A stretch of 64,000 nt of DNA from Virgibacillus ihumii (GCF_902726655.1 NZ_CACVAN010000001.1:2294001-2358000); one strand, 5' to 3'; shown: positions 34,950 to 43,107, numbered from the stretch's first letter. Numbers and translations: made by a program. Notes: generated by a model from the sequence alone, not told the origin.

Positions 34950-35951
34950 TTAAACAATTTTTTTACGGTCAACCTTATCGATATTTTCCAGCATAATGCC
35001 TGTACCGCGTGCAACGCAATGCATTGGCTCATCCGACAGAAATACCGGGACTTTCAATTCTTCGGCGAGCAGCTGTTCAATGCCATGAATCAGGGCACCG
35101 CCGCCTGTTAAAATAACACCGCGATCAATAATATCAGCGGACAATTCCGGTGGTGTGCGCTCCAGCACAGTTTTGGCTCCTTGCGTAATCAGTGAAGCCG
35201 GCTCACGGAGTGCCTCTTCAATTTCAGCTGAGTGTACGGTAATGGTGCGTGGCAATCCGGAAACCATATCACGGCCGCGGATGTCCAATTCTTCCTTGCG
35301 TGATCCTGGGAAAACTGTTCCGACATTAATTTTGATATCCTCCGCAGTACGTTCACCGATAAGCAGCTTATATTTTTTCTTTATGTACTGAAGAATTTCC
35401 ACATCAAATTTATCGCCGGCCATTTTGATTGATTCCGCAGTCACAATATCCCCCATCGACAGTACCGCTACATCCGTTGTTCCACCGCCGACGTCAACAA
35501 CCATATTTCCGCTCGGCTGGAAAATTTCCATACCAGCACCGATCGCGGCCACTTTCGGTTCTTCCTCAAGATAAACCCGCTTGCCGCCTGACTTTTCCGC
35601 CGCTTCCTTAATTGCCTTCTGCTCAACCTTTGTAATATTAGTCGGGCAGCAAATCAGCATTCGCGGTTTCGACAAAAATCCGCGCACATTTATTTTATTT
35701 ATAAAATGCTTGAGCATCGCTTCTGTCACATCAAAGTCAGCAATCACACCATTTCTCAATGGGCGAATGGCTTCAATATTTCCTGGCGTCCGTCCCACCA
35801 TCTTGCGCGCCGACTCACCGACCTCCAGCACCCGGCCGGTCGTTTTGTCCATGGCCACGACAGATGGTTCATCCAAAACAATTCCTTTACCCTTTACATG
35901 AATCAACACATTGGCAGTTCCAAGGTCAATTCCGATGTCCCTCGAAAACAT
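34950..35951 (-). CDS. mbl: Rod-shape protein Mbl (MreB homologue)
   Basis: 333-aa actin-like ATPase forming membrane filaments that guide lateral wall synthesis. The phosphate-1 motif is DIGIDLGTANVLIH at residues 4-17; VVDVGGGTTDVAVLS is the second phosphate loop; GVILTGGGALI is near the C-terminus. Mbl rather than MreB is indicated by the near match to B. subtilis Mbl and by gene order beside spoIIID. ATG at 35951 has GGGAGG upstream; the longer frame from 35987 is not favoured. In B. subtilis flhO and flhP follow mbl; here the next gene is the EpuA-family one. Confidence 0.93.
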   Translation of the reverse strand: MFSRDIGIDLGTANVLIHVKGKGIVLDEPSVVAMDKTTGRVLEVGESARKMVGRTPGNIEAIRPLRNGVIADFDVTEAMLKHFINKINVRGFLSKPRMLICCPTNITKVEQKAIKEAAEKSGGKRVYLEEEPKVAAIGAGMEIFQPSGNMVVDVGGGTTDVAVLSMGDIVTAESIKMAGDKFDVEILQYIKKKYKLLIGERTAEDIKINVGTVFPGSRKEELDIRGRDMVSGLPRTITVHSAEIEEALREPASLITQGAKTVLERTPPELSADIIDRGVILTGGGALIHGIEQLLAEELKVPVFLSDEPMHCVARGTGIMLENIDKVDRKKIV

Positions 35952-36100
35952 TAACTCAGATCCTCCCTGCTCAAATAACTTTCTCACGGCACTCTATACG
36001 AGCACATAATGCTACTAATATTATATTTTACCACAAATTTCAACATATAACTTCACAATTTGAAAAATATAGAGGGAATTTTTCTCAGTGTTGCGTGGAG

Positions 36101-36540
36101 GAATGTTTTGCTTGTGCGGTTGATGTTTTGCTCGTACGGTTGATGTTCCGTTCGTGCGGTTGATGTTTTGCTTGTGCGGTCGATGTTTTCCTCGTACGGC
36201 TGATGTTCCGCTTGTGCGGTTGATGTTTTCCCCGTACGGTTGATGTTCCGCTCGTGCGGTCGATGTTTTCCTCGTACGGCTGATGTTCCGCTTGTGCGGT
36301 TGATGTTTTCCTCGTACGGTTGATGTTCCGTTCGTGCGGTTGATGTTCCGCTTGTGCAGTCGATGTTCCGTTCGTACGGTTGATGTTCCGCTTGTGCGGT
36401 TGATGTTCCGCTTGTGCAGTCGATGTTCCGCTCGTGCGGTTGATGTTCCGCTTGTGCGGTTGATGTTCCGCTTGTGCAGTCGATGTTCCGCTCGTATGGT
36501 TGATGTTCCGTTCGTGCGGTTGATGTTTTCTTATCCTGCA
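36101..36540 (+). repeat. 20-bp tandem repeat array A3 (21 units plus a partial)
   Basis: Every unit is exactly 20 bp from 36101 to 36520 (form TGATGTTCCGCTCGTGCGGT with variation at TT/CC, T/C and A/G sites); a partial unit ends the block. It lies upstream of both mbl and the NERD gene, which diverge. Three units make 60 bp, so all three frames encode the same 20-residue period without stops; apparent ORFs here are artefacts. Confidence 0.95.
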
Positions 36541-36613
36541 AAATTTTTTTAATAAAAAGAGGAAAATAGAAAGTTTTGTCGAATAGAATATATATATACC
36601 TATATCTAGAGGA

Positions 36614-37657
36614 GTGATTTCACTGAACAGCAATATTCGATTAAAATCATATGACCTTCTGATTTATGAAGCCCTAATTAGGTCACTGGAAGAGAGCAGG
36701 ATTGACAGTTTTATCATTTCGAAATACAGGAAAAATAAGGCAGGCTATGATGGCGAAAGAAATGTAGACTATAAACTTTCTGCATATCCTTTGAAAAATT
36801 GTATTATTATTAAAGGAATCCGACTTCCAATTTCCTCAATCCACTTTCAAATTGACACACTTCTTCTTACAAAGAATCTCATCGTAGTTTTAGAAATTAA
36901 AAATAGTAAAGGAACTCTCCATTATGACTCCAAGCAAAGACAGTTAACACAAGAATTAAATGGAAAAATGGCTGCCCAAAAGGATCCAATTTTGCAAGCC
37001 GAGGCTCAAAAAAATCATTTGCAGGAATTTCTGGGGGAGTGCGGAATATTTGGAATACCGATAGAAACTCTTGTTGTAGTTGCCTATCCCACCACCATCA
37101 TAAATAATATCCATAAAGATCCCGGAGTGTATAAAAAATTTATTCATAACGAAAGCCTGCACATACATTTGGACAGGCTGTTTGGATTATATCCAAATGA
37201 GGCAATGCCACTCCCCATGATGCATCAACTTGGGAATAATCTTTTAAAAAACGACACACCGCTTCGTTCAGATATTTTAAAATTACACGGACTTCACAAA
37301 ACAGATTTCAGAACAGGAGTTCCTTGTGCAAAATGTAATTTCAGCCAGATGGTCCCAATTAAATATAGCAAGTGGGGTTGTCCAAAATGTGATTACACTG
37401 AAACCGATGCACATGTAAGAAGGATACTAGATTATTTTCTGCTGTTTGGTGACACTTTGACAAACAGGGAATGCAGAGAGTTCTTACAAATTGAATCACC
37501 AAGGACTGCGTATCGAATCCTGAATTCCATGAATCTAAAGTTTGCAGGCAATAATAGCGCCAGAAAATATTTTGCTCCTTCATTGGCGGATTTTCCCCAA
37601 AAATCGCCGCTTCCTGATTTAAGCTTTAAATCCCTTCACGGCGACTATGCTTATTAA
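36614..37657 (+). CDS. NERD-domain (nuclease-related) protein with zinc ribbon
   Basis: About 347 aa. The NERD domain (residues about 25-150) holds the PD-(D/E)XK-like pattern: E..VDYKLSAY, IDTLLL and VVLEIKNSKG, with the acidic and Lys residues in place. A zinc ribbon follows (CAKCNFSQ, then CPKCDY, about residues 234-260), then a helical C-terminal part that may be a winged helix. Nuclease activity is predicted for the family but rarely proven. The start is uncertain: GTG at 36614 overlaps the AGAGGAG site, while the better-spaced codon is a CTG at 36623. It is flanked by arrays A3 and A4. Confidence 0.8.
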   Translation: MISLNSNIRLKSYDLLIYEALIRSLEESRIDSFIISKYRKNKAGYDGERNVDYKLSAYPLKNCIIIKGIRLPISSIHFQIDTLLLTKNLIVVLEIKNSKGTLHYDSKQRQLTQELNGKMAAQKDPILQAEAQKNHLQEFLGECGIFGIPIETLVVVAYPTTIINNIHKDPGVYKKFIHNESLHIHLDRLFGLYPNEAMPLPMMHQLGNNLLKNDTPLRSDILKLHGLHKTDFRTGVPCAKCNFSQMVPIKYSKWGCPKCDYTETDAHVRRILDYFLLFGDTLTNRECREFLQIESPRTAYRILNSMNLKFAGNNSARKYFAPSLADFPQKSPLPDLSFKSLHGDYAY

Positions 37658-37684
37658 ATAGACAATGTTTTTTATAGAAGGAGT

Positions 37685-37938
37685 CAAGTACAGTTGATGT
37701 TTTGCTCATACGGTTGATGTTTTGCCCGTGCGGTTGATGTTCTCGCCTGTGCGGTTGATGTTCTCGCTCGTACGGTTGATGTTTCCCCCGTGCGGTTGAT
37801 GTTCCGCCCGTGTGGTTGATGTTCCGCCCGTGTGGTTGATGTTCCGCCCGTACGGTTGATGTTCCGCCCGTACGGTTGATGTTCCACCTCATACGGTTGA
37901 TGTTCTCGCCATACGGTTGATGTTCCACCCCGTACAGG
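37685..37938 (+). repeat. 20-bp tandem repeat array A4 (11 full units)
   Basis: Units of 20 or 21 bp starting at 37695. Two neighbouring pairs are identical (37797/37817 and 37837/37857). It lies between the convergent NERD gene and the terminator at 38022. Confidence 0.92.
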
Positions 37939-38021
37939 TAAAAATCACACCCATGCCGCCAATGTTTCATACGTACAAATGATACGGCCCACAAAATCTG
38001 CATAATAATTATCTCCACACC

Positions 38022-38049
38022 AAAAACCCAGCAAGATGGCTGGGTTTTT
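38022..38049. terminator. Bidirectional terminator between the NERD gene and spoIIID
   Basis: A stem of AAAACCCAGC with its complement GCTGGGTTTT and a 6-nt loop; A and T runs allow function in both directions. Confidence 0.85.
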
Positions 38050-38059
38050 GGCTGTCGGA

Positions 38060-38360
38060 TGTACGGCTTGCTGTTAAAACAGTCGGGGTACCACCTCCTT
38101 TAGGTTTGAACCGCGGATGTGATTGGCTTCCTTTGTCTCAGATCATGTTCATGCGGATGCAGCTGCTGCCCGACCCTCTGAAATCAAGCGCTTAACGCAG
38201 TTATAACAACCGCAAGGCTCCATGAGGGATGCTTATTCGACTGCAATTTTCCAAGTGCCGGATGGCCGTTTCGACTGAACGGAATGGTTCTCCTGCCAAT
38301 GCTCAGGTGAGTTTCATTCGCTGATCAGATGTGATGGTTACAGGCGGATTTCGCGATCCA
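38060..38360. other. 300-bp unexplained segment between spoIIID and its terminator
   Basis: This stretch is richer in G and C than the neighbouring gaps, has no convincing ORF on either strand, and contains several local hairpins (for example CCGTT/AACGG near 38270). On the minus strand it would be transcribed as the 3' part of the spoIIID message up to the terminator at 38022. A segment reading GGAGGTGGTACCCCG resembles a T-box but no gene follows. It could be a structured RNA or a decayed gene. Confidence 0.35.
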
Positions 38361-38651
38361 TTATCCCACTGGTTTTGCCTTTGTTTCCTCACCGGGTGTG
38401 GTTGTTGTGATGCGGTATTTGTTACGGGTTGCCTCTCCGCCGCGCAAATGGCGGATTGATTTGTGGTAATCGAGTATATCTTTTACTTGGTTATACAGTT
38501 TGGGGTTTATTTCCGGCAAGCGTTCTGTCAGATCTTTGTGGACTGTGCTTTTGGACACACCAAATTCTTTCGCTATCACTCGGACGGTTTTCCTCGTCTC
38601 CACGACATATTCACCTATCCTGATAGTCCTTTCCTTGATGTAATCGTGCAC
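38361..38651 (-). CDS. spoIIID: Sporulation transcription factor SpoIIID
   Basis: 96-aa DNA-binding protein of the mother cell that tunes sigma-E genes and activates sigK. It opens with HDYIKERTIRIGEYVVETRK and has the helix-turn-helix AKEFGVSKSTVHKDL, almost the same as in B. subtilis, with a basic C-terminal segment for the second DNA contact. A GTG at 38651 is the start, eight bases after GGGAGG; the longer frame from 38726 is not supported by the family. In B. subtilis a short leader ORF (usd) precedes it; I could not confirm one here. Confidence 0.95.
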   Translation of the reverse strand: MHDYIKERTIRIGEYVVETRKTVRVIAKEFGVSKSTVHKDLTERLPEINPKLYNQVKDILDYHKSIRHLRGGEATRNKYRITTTTPGEETKAKPVG

Positions 38652-39203
38652 ACCATTCGCCTCCCTGTGTTGGATATTTCCGAGGTGTGGTTTGAGACAA
38701 GGTGATACATAAAGTGTGCTGTTCACTTATCTGCTTTCACATCATGCTGTGCAGCCATAGCAGGTATGCAGGTTGTATTCAACTATTTATTTGTTGTATG
38801 TAAACGGGTAATGATTGAAATGGATGGAAAGCTACACATGCTTTCACCTCAGACTTTTCTGAATGCTTGGTTTGTAACATTTTATTACACTACAGGGGGG
38901 ATTATGATTAAAATTGCATCTTTGGGAAATGGGGACAAGCAGTATTTTTAAAACAAAGGGAGTGGACAGCTTCCCTTTTAAAACTTGAATAGTCACCAAT
39001 CTTCAGTCGGGCCTTAGTTAAACTTATGCAGTAAGAATGCTTTCTTTCCCGCTAAAAAATTTGGCTGCACATTAAAAAAATGCTGCAAAACAAGTTGCAA
39101 CACATCAAGGAAAATAAAACAATAGGGTTTACTTTTCCGGGAAGATTTTTATCTACGGTAACTTCTTCTCTTTGGTAATGAAAAAAATTATGTGCATTTC
39201 ATG
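38652..39203. other. 550-bp gap between spoIIID and the short peptide gene
   Basis: AT-rich, with no credible ORF on either strand. It holds a minus-strand terminator at 38950-38978 and, presumably, the spoIIID promoter between it and 38652. The part at 38979-39203 would be an untranslated tail of the receptor-peptide transcript. Confidence 0.4.
38950..38978 (-). terminator. Terminator of the AimR-like receptor/peptide transcript
   Basis: A 7-bp stem AAAGGGA/TCCCTTT with a 10-nt loop followed by GTTTT on the minus strand, about 225 bp after the peptide gene. Confidence 0.6.
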
Positions 39204-39326
39204 TTAGTCCATATCGCCTAACACCGGATCCAACATAGGTCCGCCGTCAGCCGGTGCTGCTGATACAGCTGCGCCACCCATTAATACCATACCAGTGATT
39301 ACAAGAATAGCTACTAATTTTTTCAT
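39204..39326 (-). CDS. Short secreted peptide precursor, candidate AimP-like signal
   Basis: 40 aa, preceded by a strong GAGGAGGAG site. Residues 1-24 are a signal peptide (MKKLVAILVITG, hydrophobic core, AAVSA cleavage-like end); the remaining 16 residues are APADGGPMLDPVLGDMD-like, acidic and proline-containing. It lies 95 bp downstream of the AimR-like receptor on the same strand, the arrangement of aimR-aimP and other receptor-peptide pairs. The tail lacks the GA ending of Bacillus phage arbitrium peptides, so the mature form cannot be predicted. It is too short for most gene finders. Confidence 0.7.
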   Translation of the reverse strand: MKKLVAILVITGMVLMGGAAVSAAPADGGPMLDPVLGDMD

Positions 39327-39421
39327 TGCGGAATCTCCTCCTCTCCCGATTTTGTTTAATTTCGGAAAAGCTAAACCCTATTTATATATCAAGGGCAATG
39401 GCTATGCCCTTTTTCACATAT

Positions 39422-40456
39422 TTACCTGAGACCTTTCATTGCATTCAATGGCAGTCTGCTGAAAAAATAATCGCTCCGTTTTTCAATAAAATTGTTGTAG
39501 GACTGCAGTAAAATATTCCGATCCTGTTTTGCCAGTCCCAGATAATACTTTTTAAACGGACTGTTAATGTCAATCTCACTGAGAATATCCTGTGCTTTTG
39601 TGTAATTTCCTTTTGCAATCTCGATGTGTGCCTGCTCGCTTTTATCCGGTGACAATATGTTCTCAACTTTTTTGAAGTGTGCCGATAAAAACGGAATATT
39701 GTGCTGTTCGATAATCTTTCTGGAGCTTTCCAGATGATGCTTCCTGGCAATCTTTAATGCTTCCGACAAATGAAACATCCCCTGATAGTACGTGTCATAG
39801 ATATAGGATAGTCCGAGTGTGGTGTGTATATTTACTTTCGTCTTGGGGTTTGTCGTCTGGTTCAGCACGCGAAATGCATGCTTTCGGGCGATGATTACTT
39901 CGTTGCGGACCAAATAATATCCAAACAGGTTTTGATTCAGCCGCTGATTGAAAAGGGATAACAGAAACCTGTCATCAATTTGCTTGAATAAATCCTGCTG
40001 CTTTTCAAGGAAATTTCCCAGTTTGCCGAATTGATTCAGCCCGTAGTAAATAGTTATTTTGATAAATTCAATGATGCACTTCAATTCAGGCTCGTCTGTC
40101 TTAAAACTTTCAGCATAGTTTAACAATACATCAGGTGGGTAGCGTCGCAATTTACGGTCAATCGTAATCTGATAAACAGCCGCCCATTTCCGATTCGATT
40201 CGTTCGGTGACGCTTTATTCTTGTCAATCAGCCGCTGCAGATCATCAAAAAATCCATGCATGTACAAAAATTCCATGCCCTTTTTACTGACATCATCCGA
40301 AGTTGACTGCAGACACAGCTTGCGCATCAATGAACTCGCTGTTTCAGCGTCATATTCCTGTGACAGAATGAGGTCAAGCTGATCCATTGTTAAATTTTCC
40401 TTAGTAGACAAAGAATTTATCGAATCAGCAAGCGTTTTAATATTGAAAGAATGCAT
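39422..40456 (-). CDS. AimR-like peptide pheromone receptor (TPR-type repeat protein)
   Basis: 344 aa, all helical. By eye it aligns with the SPbeta AimR (YopK) along most of its length: LMRKLCLQSTSDDVSKKGM, a tract ending KWAAVYQI, the TLGLSYIY helix, a YYLGLAKQD turn and a final SRLPLNAMKGL. AimR proteins bind a processed hexapeptide and act as transcription regulators deciding phage lysis or lysogeny. The N-terminus seems about 20 residues shorter than in phage AimR and the DNA-binding helix-turn-helix is hard to see. An in-frame stop upstream and GAGGTGG before the ATG fix the start. No phage genes surround it; spoIIID and spoIIQ do. Confidence 0.65.
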   Translation of the reverse strand: MHSFNIKTLADSINSLSTKENLTMDQLDLILSQEYDAETASSLMRKLCLQSTSDDVSKKGMEFLYMHGFFDDLQRLIDKNKASPNESNRKWAAVYQITIDRKLRRYPPDVLLNYAESFKTDEPELKCIIEFIKITIYYGLNQFGKLGNFLEKQQDLFKQIDDRFLLSLFNQRLNQNLFGYYLVRNEVIIARKHAFRVLNQTTNPKTKVNIHTTLGLSYIYDTYYQGMFHLSEALKIARKHHLESSRKIIEQHNIPFLSAHFKKVENILSPDKSEQAHIEIAKGNYTKAQDILSEIDINSPFKKYYLGLAKQDRNILLQSYNNFIEKRSDYFFSRLPLNAMKGLR

Positions 40457-40613
40457 GGATGCGCCACCTCTTCCGTAAAAAACCGAATGTTAAGATTCTG
40501 GGACTTTTTCCCTACAAGATTCTGCAATATTTAACAAATTCTGTTATTATATACTATAATACCATATATTTTTATAAAATCTACAACAATCGTTCGACAA
40601 ATTTCGCATCCTC

Positions 40614-40651
40614 TCAAAAAAACAACCCTGATATTAGTACCATACCAGGGT
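40614..40651 (-). terminator. Terminator of spoIIQ
   Basis: ACCCTG pairs with CAGGGT around a 15-nt loop, followed on the minus strand by GTTTTTTT, 16 bases past the stop. Confidence 0.75.
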
Positions 40652-40666
40652 CATACAATTTATTGA

Positions 40667-41653
40667 CTATGCGCTTGCGGATGAAGCAGATGATTCGGTT
40701 GTATCGTTATCAGTTGTATTATCATCTTCCGCGTTATTATTTGTATCTTCCTGATTCTGTTCAGATGATTCACCGGCATTATTTTCGTTGTCGGTGCTAT
40801 CCTCTTTTGTACCGTCAGAGTTTTCACCATCGGCATTGTCATCCGTGCCTTCACTGTCGCCAGAACTGTCTGCAGCTCCGTCTTCAGTCTCACCAGCATT
40901 CTCTTCTTCCGTTGCAGAATCGTTTTCTTCCGCATTACCGCTGGAAGAATCTTCTTTTACAGCCTTATTCAATGCACTTACCGGCTGATTAAAGAATTTT
41001 TCCGGATTCACCGCTTCGCCATTTTTTCTGATTTCAAAATGGACGTGAGTGCCAAACTCCTGGCCGAATCTGTTTTCACCGGCTGTTCCAATGACATCAC
41101 CCTGCTGTACTTCGGCGCCTGCTTTTACGTTAACATCGCCAAGACTTGCATAGTGCGTTATGACTTTGTTTTCATGCTGCAATGTTACCACTTGTCCAAG
41201 CAGCGGATCTTCCTTGACTTCCTTAACTGTTCCGCTTAGTGCTGCCAGAACGTCAAATGATTCACCTTCTGCAGCCTTAATGTTAACGCCCTTGCTCTGG
41301 TAATACCGATTGTTATACAGGACCAATGCACTTTTCTTGGCCTTCGTATCTGCGTTGTAATCATAAAAGTTAGTTACGATTTCTGCTTGATCCTGATTTA
41401 CAACAGGCATCTTAATAACTTCCTGCTGCTCCATAACGGGTTGTGCCTCATTTTGATTTTCGGCTGGATTGTAGAAGTCAGTAGATTTCTGATCTTCTGC
41501 CATGTCAGGCATCTGATTCTCCAGATTCTGGTACCATACTACAAACGCCAGCAAAACTGCAGCAACCGTTAAATATACTGCCGGGAAGAACCACTTCTTC
41601 CGGAAAATGCGACTCCACTTATTTTTTGGAGTACCGTTGTTTTCCTCTTTCAT
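40667..41653 (-). CDS. spoIIQ: Stage II sporulation protein Q
   Basis: 328 aa. One membrane helix at residues about 20-41, then a LytM/M23-like domain at about 110-225. It zips the forespore membrane to SpoIIIAH during engulfment. Metal ligands are partly lost: the HxH of THVHFEIRKNG remains, but the first site reads SKGVN where active M23 enzymes have H-x3-D, as in the inactive B. subtilis protein. After residue 230 comes an acidic Glu/Asp/Ser/Asn tail of about 95 residues. GAGGTG precedes the ATG. Confidence 0.93.
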   Translation of the reverse strand: MKEENNGTPKNKWSRIFRKKWFFPAVYLTVAAVLLAFVVWYQNLENQMPDMAEDQKSTDFYNPAENQNEAQPVMEQQEVIKMPVVNQDQAEIVTNFYDYNADTKAKKSALVLYNNRYYQSKGVNIKAAEGESFDVLAALSGTVKEVKEDPLLGQVVTLQHENKVITHYASLGDVNVKAGAEVQQGDVIGTAGENRFGQEFGTHVHFEIRKNGEAVNPEKFFNQPVSALNKAVKEDSSSGNAEENDSATEEENAGETEDGAADSSGDSEGTDDNADGENSDGTKEDSTDNENNAGESSEQNQEDTNNNAEDDNTTDNDTTESSASSASA

Positions 41654-41810
41654 ATCTCATCACCTCAACAACCATTCTGAGCAGAAAAAGGAAAATCTAT
41701 ACATTATGTGAAAAAAATTGTTGAAATCTATGCATTTTTTCAGAAATGATGGGGAAAGTAAGCCGTTATACGGAAGATTTCCGCGATGAATGCGTAGTTT
41801 GCTAGTTGAA

Positions 41811-41865
41811 AGGAGGGGGGATCCCGGAATGGTCATAGCATCCCGGGGTCCCCCCTCCTATGTTT
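41811..41865. terminator. Long hairpin after spoIID
   Basis: A 20-bp near-perfect stem (41811-41830 with 41840-41859, two G-U pairs, 9-nt loop), very GC-rich. The T run is better on the plus strand (TTTTATT) than on the minus strand, but the position, eight bases after the spoIID stop, fits termination. Confidence 0.7.
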
Positions 41866-41867
41866 TA

Positions 41868-42938
41868 TTATTTCGCAACGAGCGTTGGTGCCGTTTGGTT
41901 GATGGAACTGATTTCAACTCCCTGGTAATAGTGCTTGACGATCTGCTTATAGGATTTACCCTGTTTTGCCATGCCGTTCGCACCATACTGGCTCATCCCG
42001 ACACCATGACCGAACCCTTGTGTTGTAAATATGAGGTGGTCGTTTTTCTGCTCAATCGTAAAATCACTCGATTGCAGTTCCAGTTCTTGGCGAACCGTTC
42101 TGCCGGAAAGTTTTTTACCGGAAATTTTAAGCTGATCAACACGCTCTCCTTCTGTCCGGGTAATTTTCATATTAATATTTCCGGAATTTGGAAGTTTCAC
42201 ACCAAGCGCATCTTCCACTTTAGCGATTGTGAAAATTTTCTGGTCAAGAAATTTAGGTGATCCCTTATCCCAGGGGCTTTTTACACTGCGCAGATAGGGC
42301 ACTTTATTTTTCCAATAGTCTTCGGAATTCTCGGTGTAGCCGTTGCTGGTTGAAAAGAATGATGCGGTTATCGGTGTATCATTATAGGTTAAGATTTGGC
42401 CTTTTGTTGCTTTGACCGCCTTCTTTACCTTTTCCATTTTCCACTTAAAATCATCTTCCAGCAAATCCCGCAATTCCTGTTTGCTGTGATATACCTGATC
42501 ACTGACGGTATCGGTCACATCCGATTTCCCAGGCGATTCCTGACTGACCATATGGTTGACGATAAATGTTCGGGCAGCCAGTGACTGTGCCTTCAATGCT
42601 TCCAGTTCAAATTCAGCCGGCATTTCCGATGCGACAACCCGTGCCACATACGTTTCAAGCGGTACATTTTCCACCTTTTCAGAACTTGCCCGCATGACTG
42701 CCACAGAAAATGGCGAATCACCCAATGAAATATCCACCTGACCCGATTCCGATTCGTCGGCGTTATGCTGCTCATTATCTGCCACAAACGGAACAACAAT
42801 CAAAGTTGGAATAATGAGGATAATGGTAATCATGCTGGCGAAAAAAAGAATCCCCTGTATTTTCCACGGTGCAGTGCGATCTTTCAGGTATTTGTTTTTT
42901 TGCTTAAATGGTAAGAGGTTGTTACGCTTTTTCTTCAT
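41868..42938 (-). CDS. spoIID: Stage II sporulation protein D (peptidoglycan hydrolase)
   Basis: About 356 aa. A membrane helix at residues about 30-52 is followed by the SpoIID domain: VARVVASEMPAEFELEALKAQSLAARTFI (the Glu of SEMP is the catalytic one), then ITASFFSTSNGYTENSEDYW and a C-terminal GHGVGMSQYGANGMA. SpoIID is the lytic transglycosylase of the engulfment DMP machine. ATG at 42938 has TTGGAG seven bases before it; the frame from 42977 overlaps a small upstream gene. In B. subtilis spoIID follows murAA directly; here the dpp-ykf operon comes between them. Confidence 0.93.
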   Translation of the reverse strand: MKKKRNNLLPFKQKNKYLKDRTAPWKIQGILFFASMITIILIIPTLIVVPFVADNEQHNADESESGQVDISLGDSPFSVAVMRASSEKVENVPLETYVARVVASEMPAEFELEALKAQSLAARTFIVNHMVSQESPGKSDVTDTVSDQVYHSKQELRDLLEDDFKWKMEKVKKAVKATKGQILTYNDTPITASFFSTSNGYTENSEDYWKNKVPYLRSVKSPWDKGSPKFLDQKIFTIAKVEDALGVKLPNSGNINMKITRTEGERVDQLKISGKKLSGRTVRQELELQSSDFTIEQKNDHLIFTTQGFGHGVGMSQYGANGMAKQGKSYKQIVKHYYQGVEISSINQTAPTLVAK

Positions 42939-43107
42939 CTTCTTTCTCCAATGGTCCGGAATGTTCTTGTGCTTCATTGGCAGCCTCCCTTATGGTATGT
43001 CGTACCGGAATAATATCTAGCATCCCTACTATTAAACGTATACCGAAACCGGGAAAAATAGAACAATAGAATAAGAAAAATATAAGCATCTGTTTAACAT
43101 CATCCAT
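42922..43107 (-). CDS. Possible small membrane protein between ykfD and spoIID
   Basis: 61 aa from an ATG at 43107 with AGGGG a few bases upstream. Residues about 5-32 are hydrophobic (one helix, with GFGIRLIVGML), and the C-terminus is acidic (HSGPLEKEDEEKA). Its 3' end overlaps the spoIID start by 17 bp, which suggests coupling. I do not recognise the family; the spacing and composition look real, but the evidence is thin. Confidence 0.42.
   Translation of the reverse strand: MDDVKQMLIFFLFYCSIFPGFGIRLIVGMLDIIPVRHTIREAANEAQEHSGPLEKEDEEKA

Noticed and set aside
36053..36633. Two long minus-strand ORFs (162 and 182 aa) rich in Arg-Thr-Ser-Glu-His-Gln-Pro repeats
   Set aside because: They are translations of the 20-bp array. 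Since 60 bp equals three units, all frames give the same 20-residue period without stops; there is no ribosome site or family match. The same applies to ORFs over the arrays at 25.7, 37.7, 47.4 and 56.0 kb.
38060..38100. T-box riboswitch, because of GGAGGTGGTACCCCG on the minus strand
   Set aside because: The terminator that follows does not compete with this segment, and the next gene in that direction is on the opposite strand.
38766..38951. 61-aa plus-strand ORF in the gap upstream of spoIIID
   Set aside because: No ribosome site, and it runs into the terminator of the opposite strand.
39204..40456. A prophage remnant around the AimR-like gene
   Set aside because: No integrase, repressor, structural or lysis genes nearby; spoIIID and spoIIQ are the neighbours, and no attachment-site repeats were seen.
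39422..40456. Rap phosphatase or PlcR/NprR regulator
   Set aside because: The N-terminus lacks the three-helix Rap domain and the typical Xre helix-turn-helix of PlcR/NprR; the order of motifs fits AimR better. This was judged by eye only.
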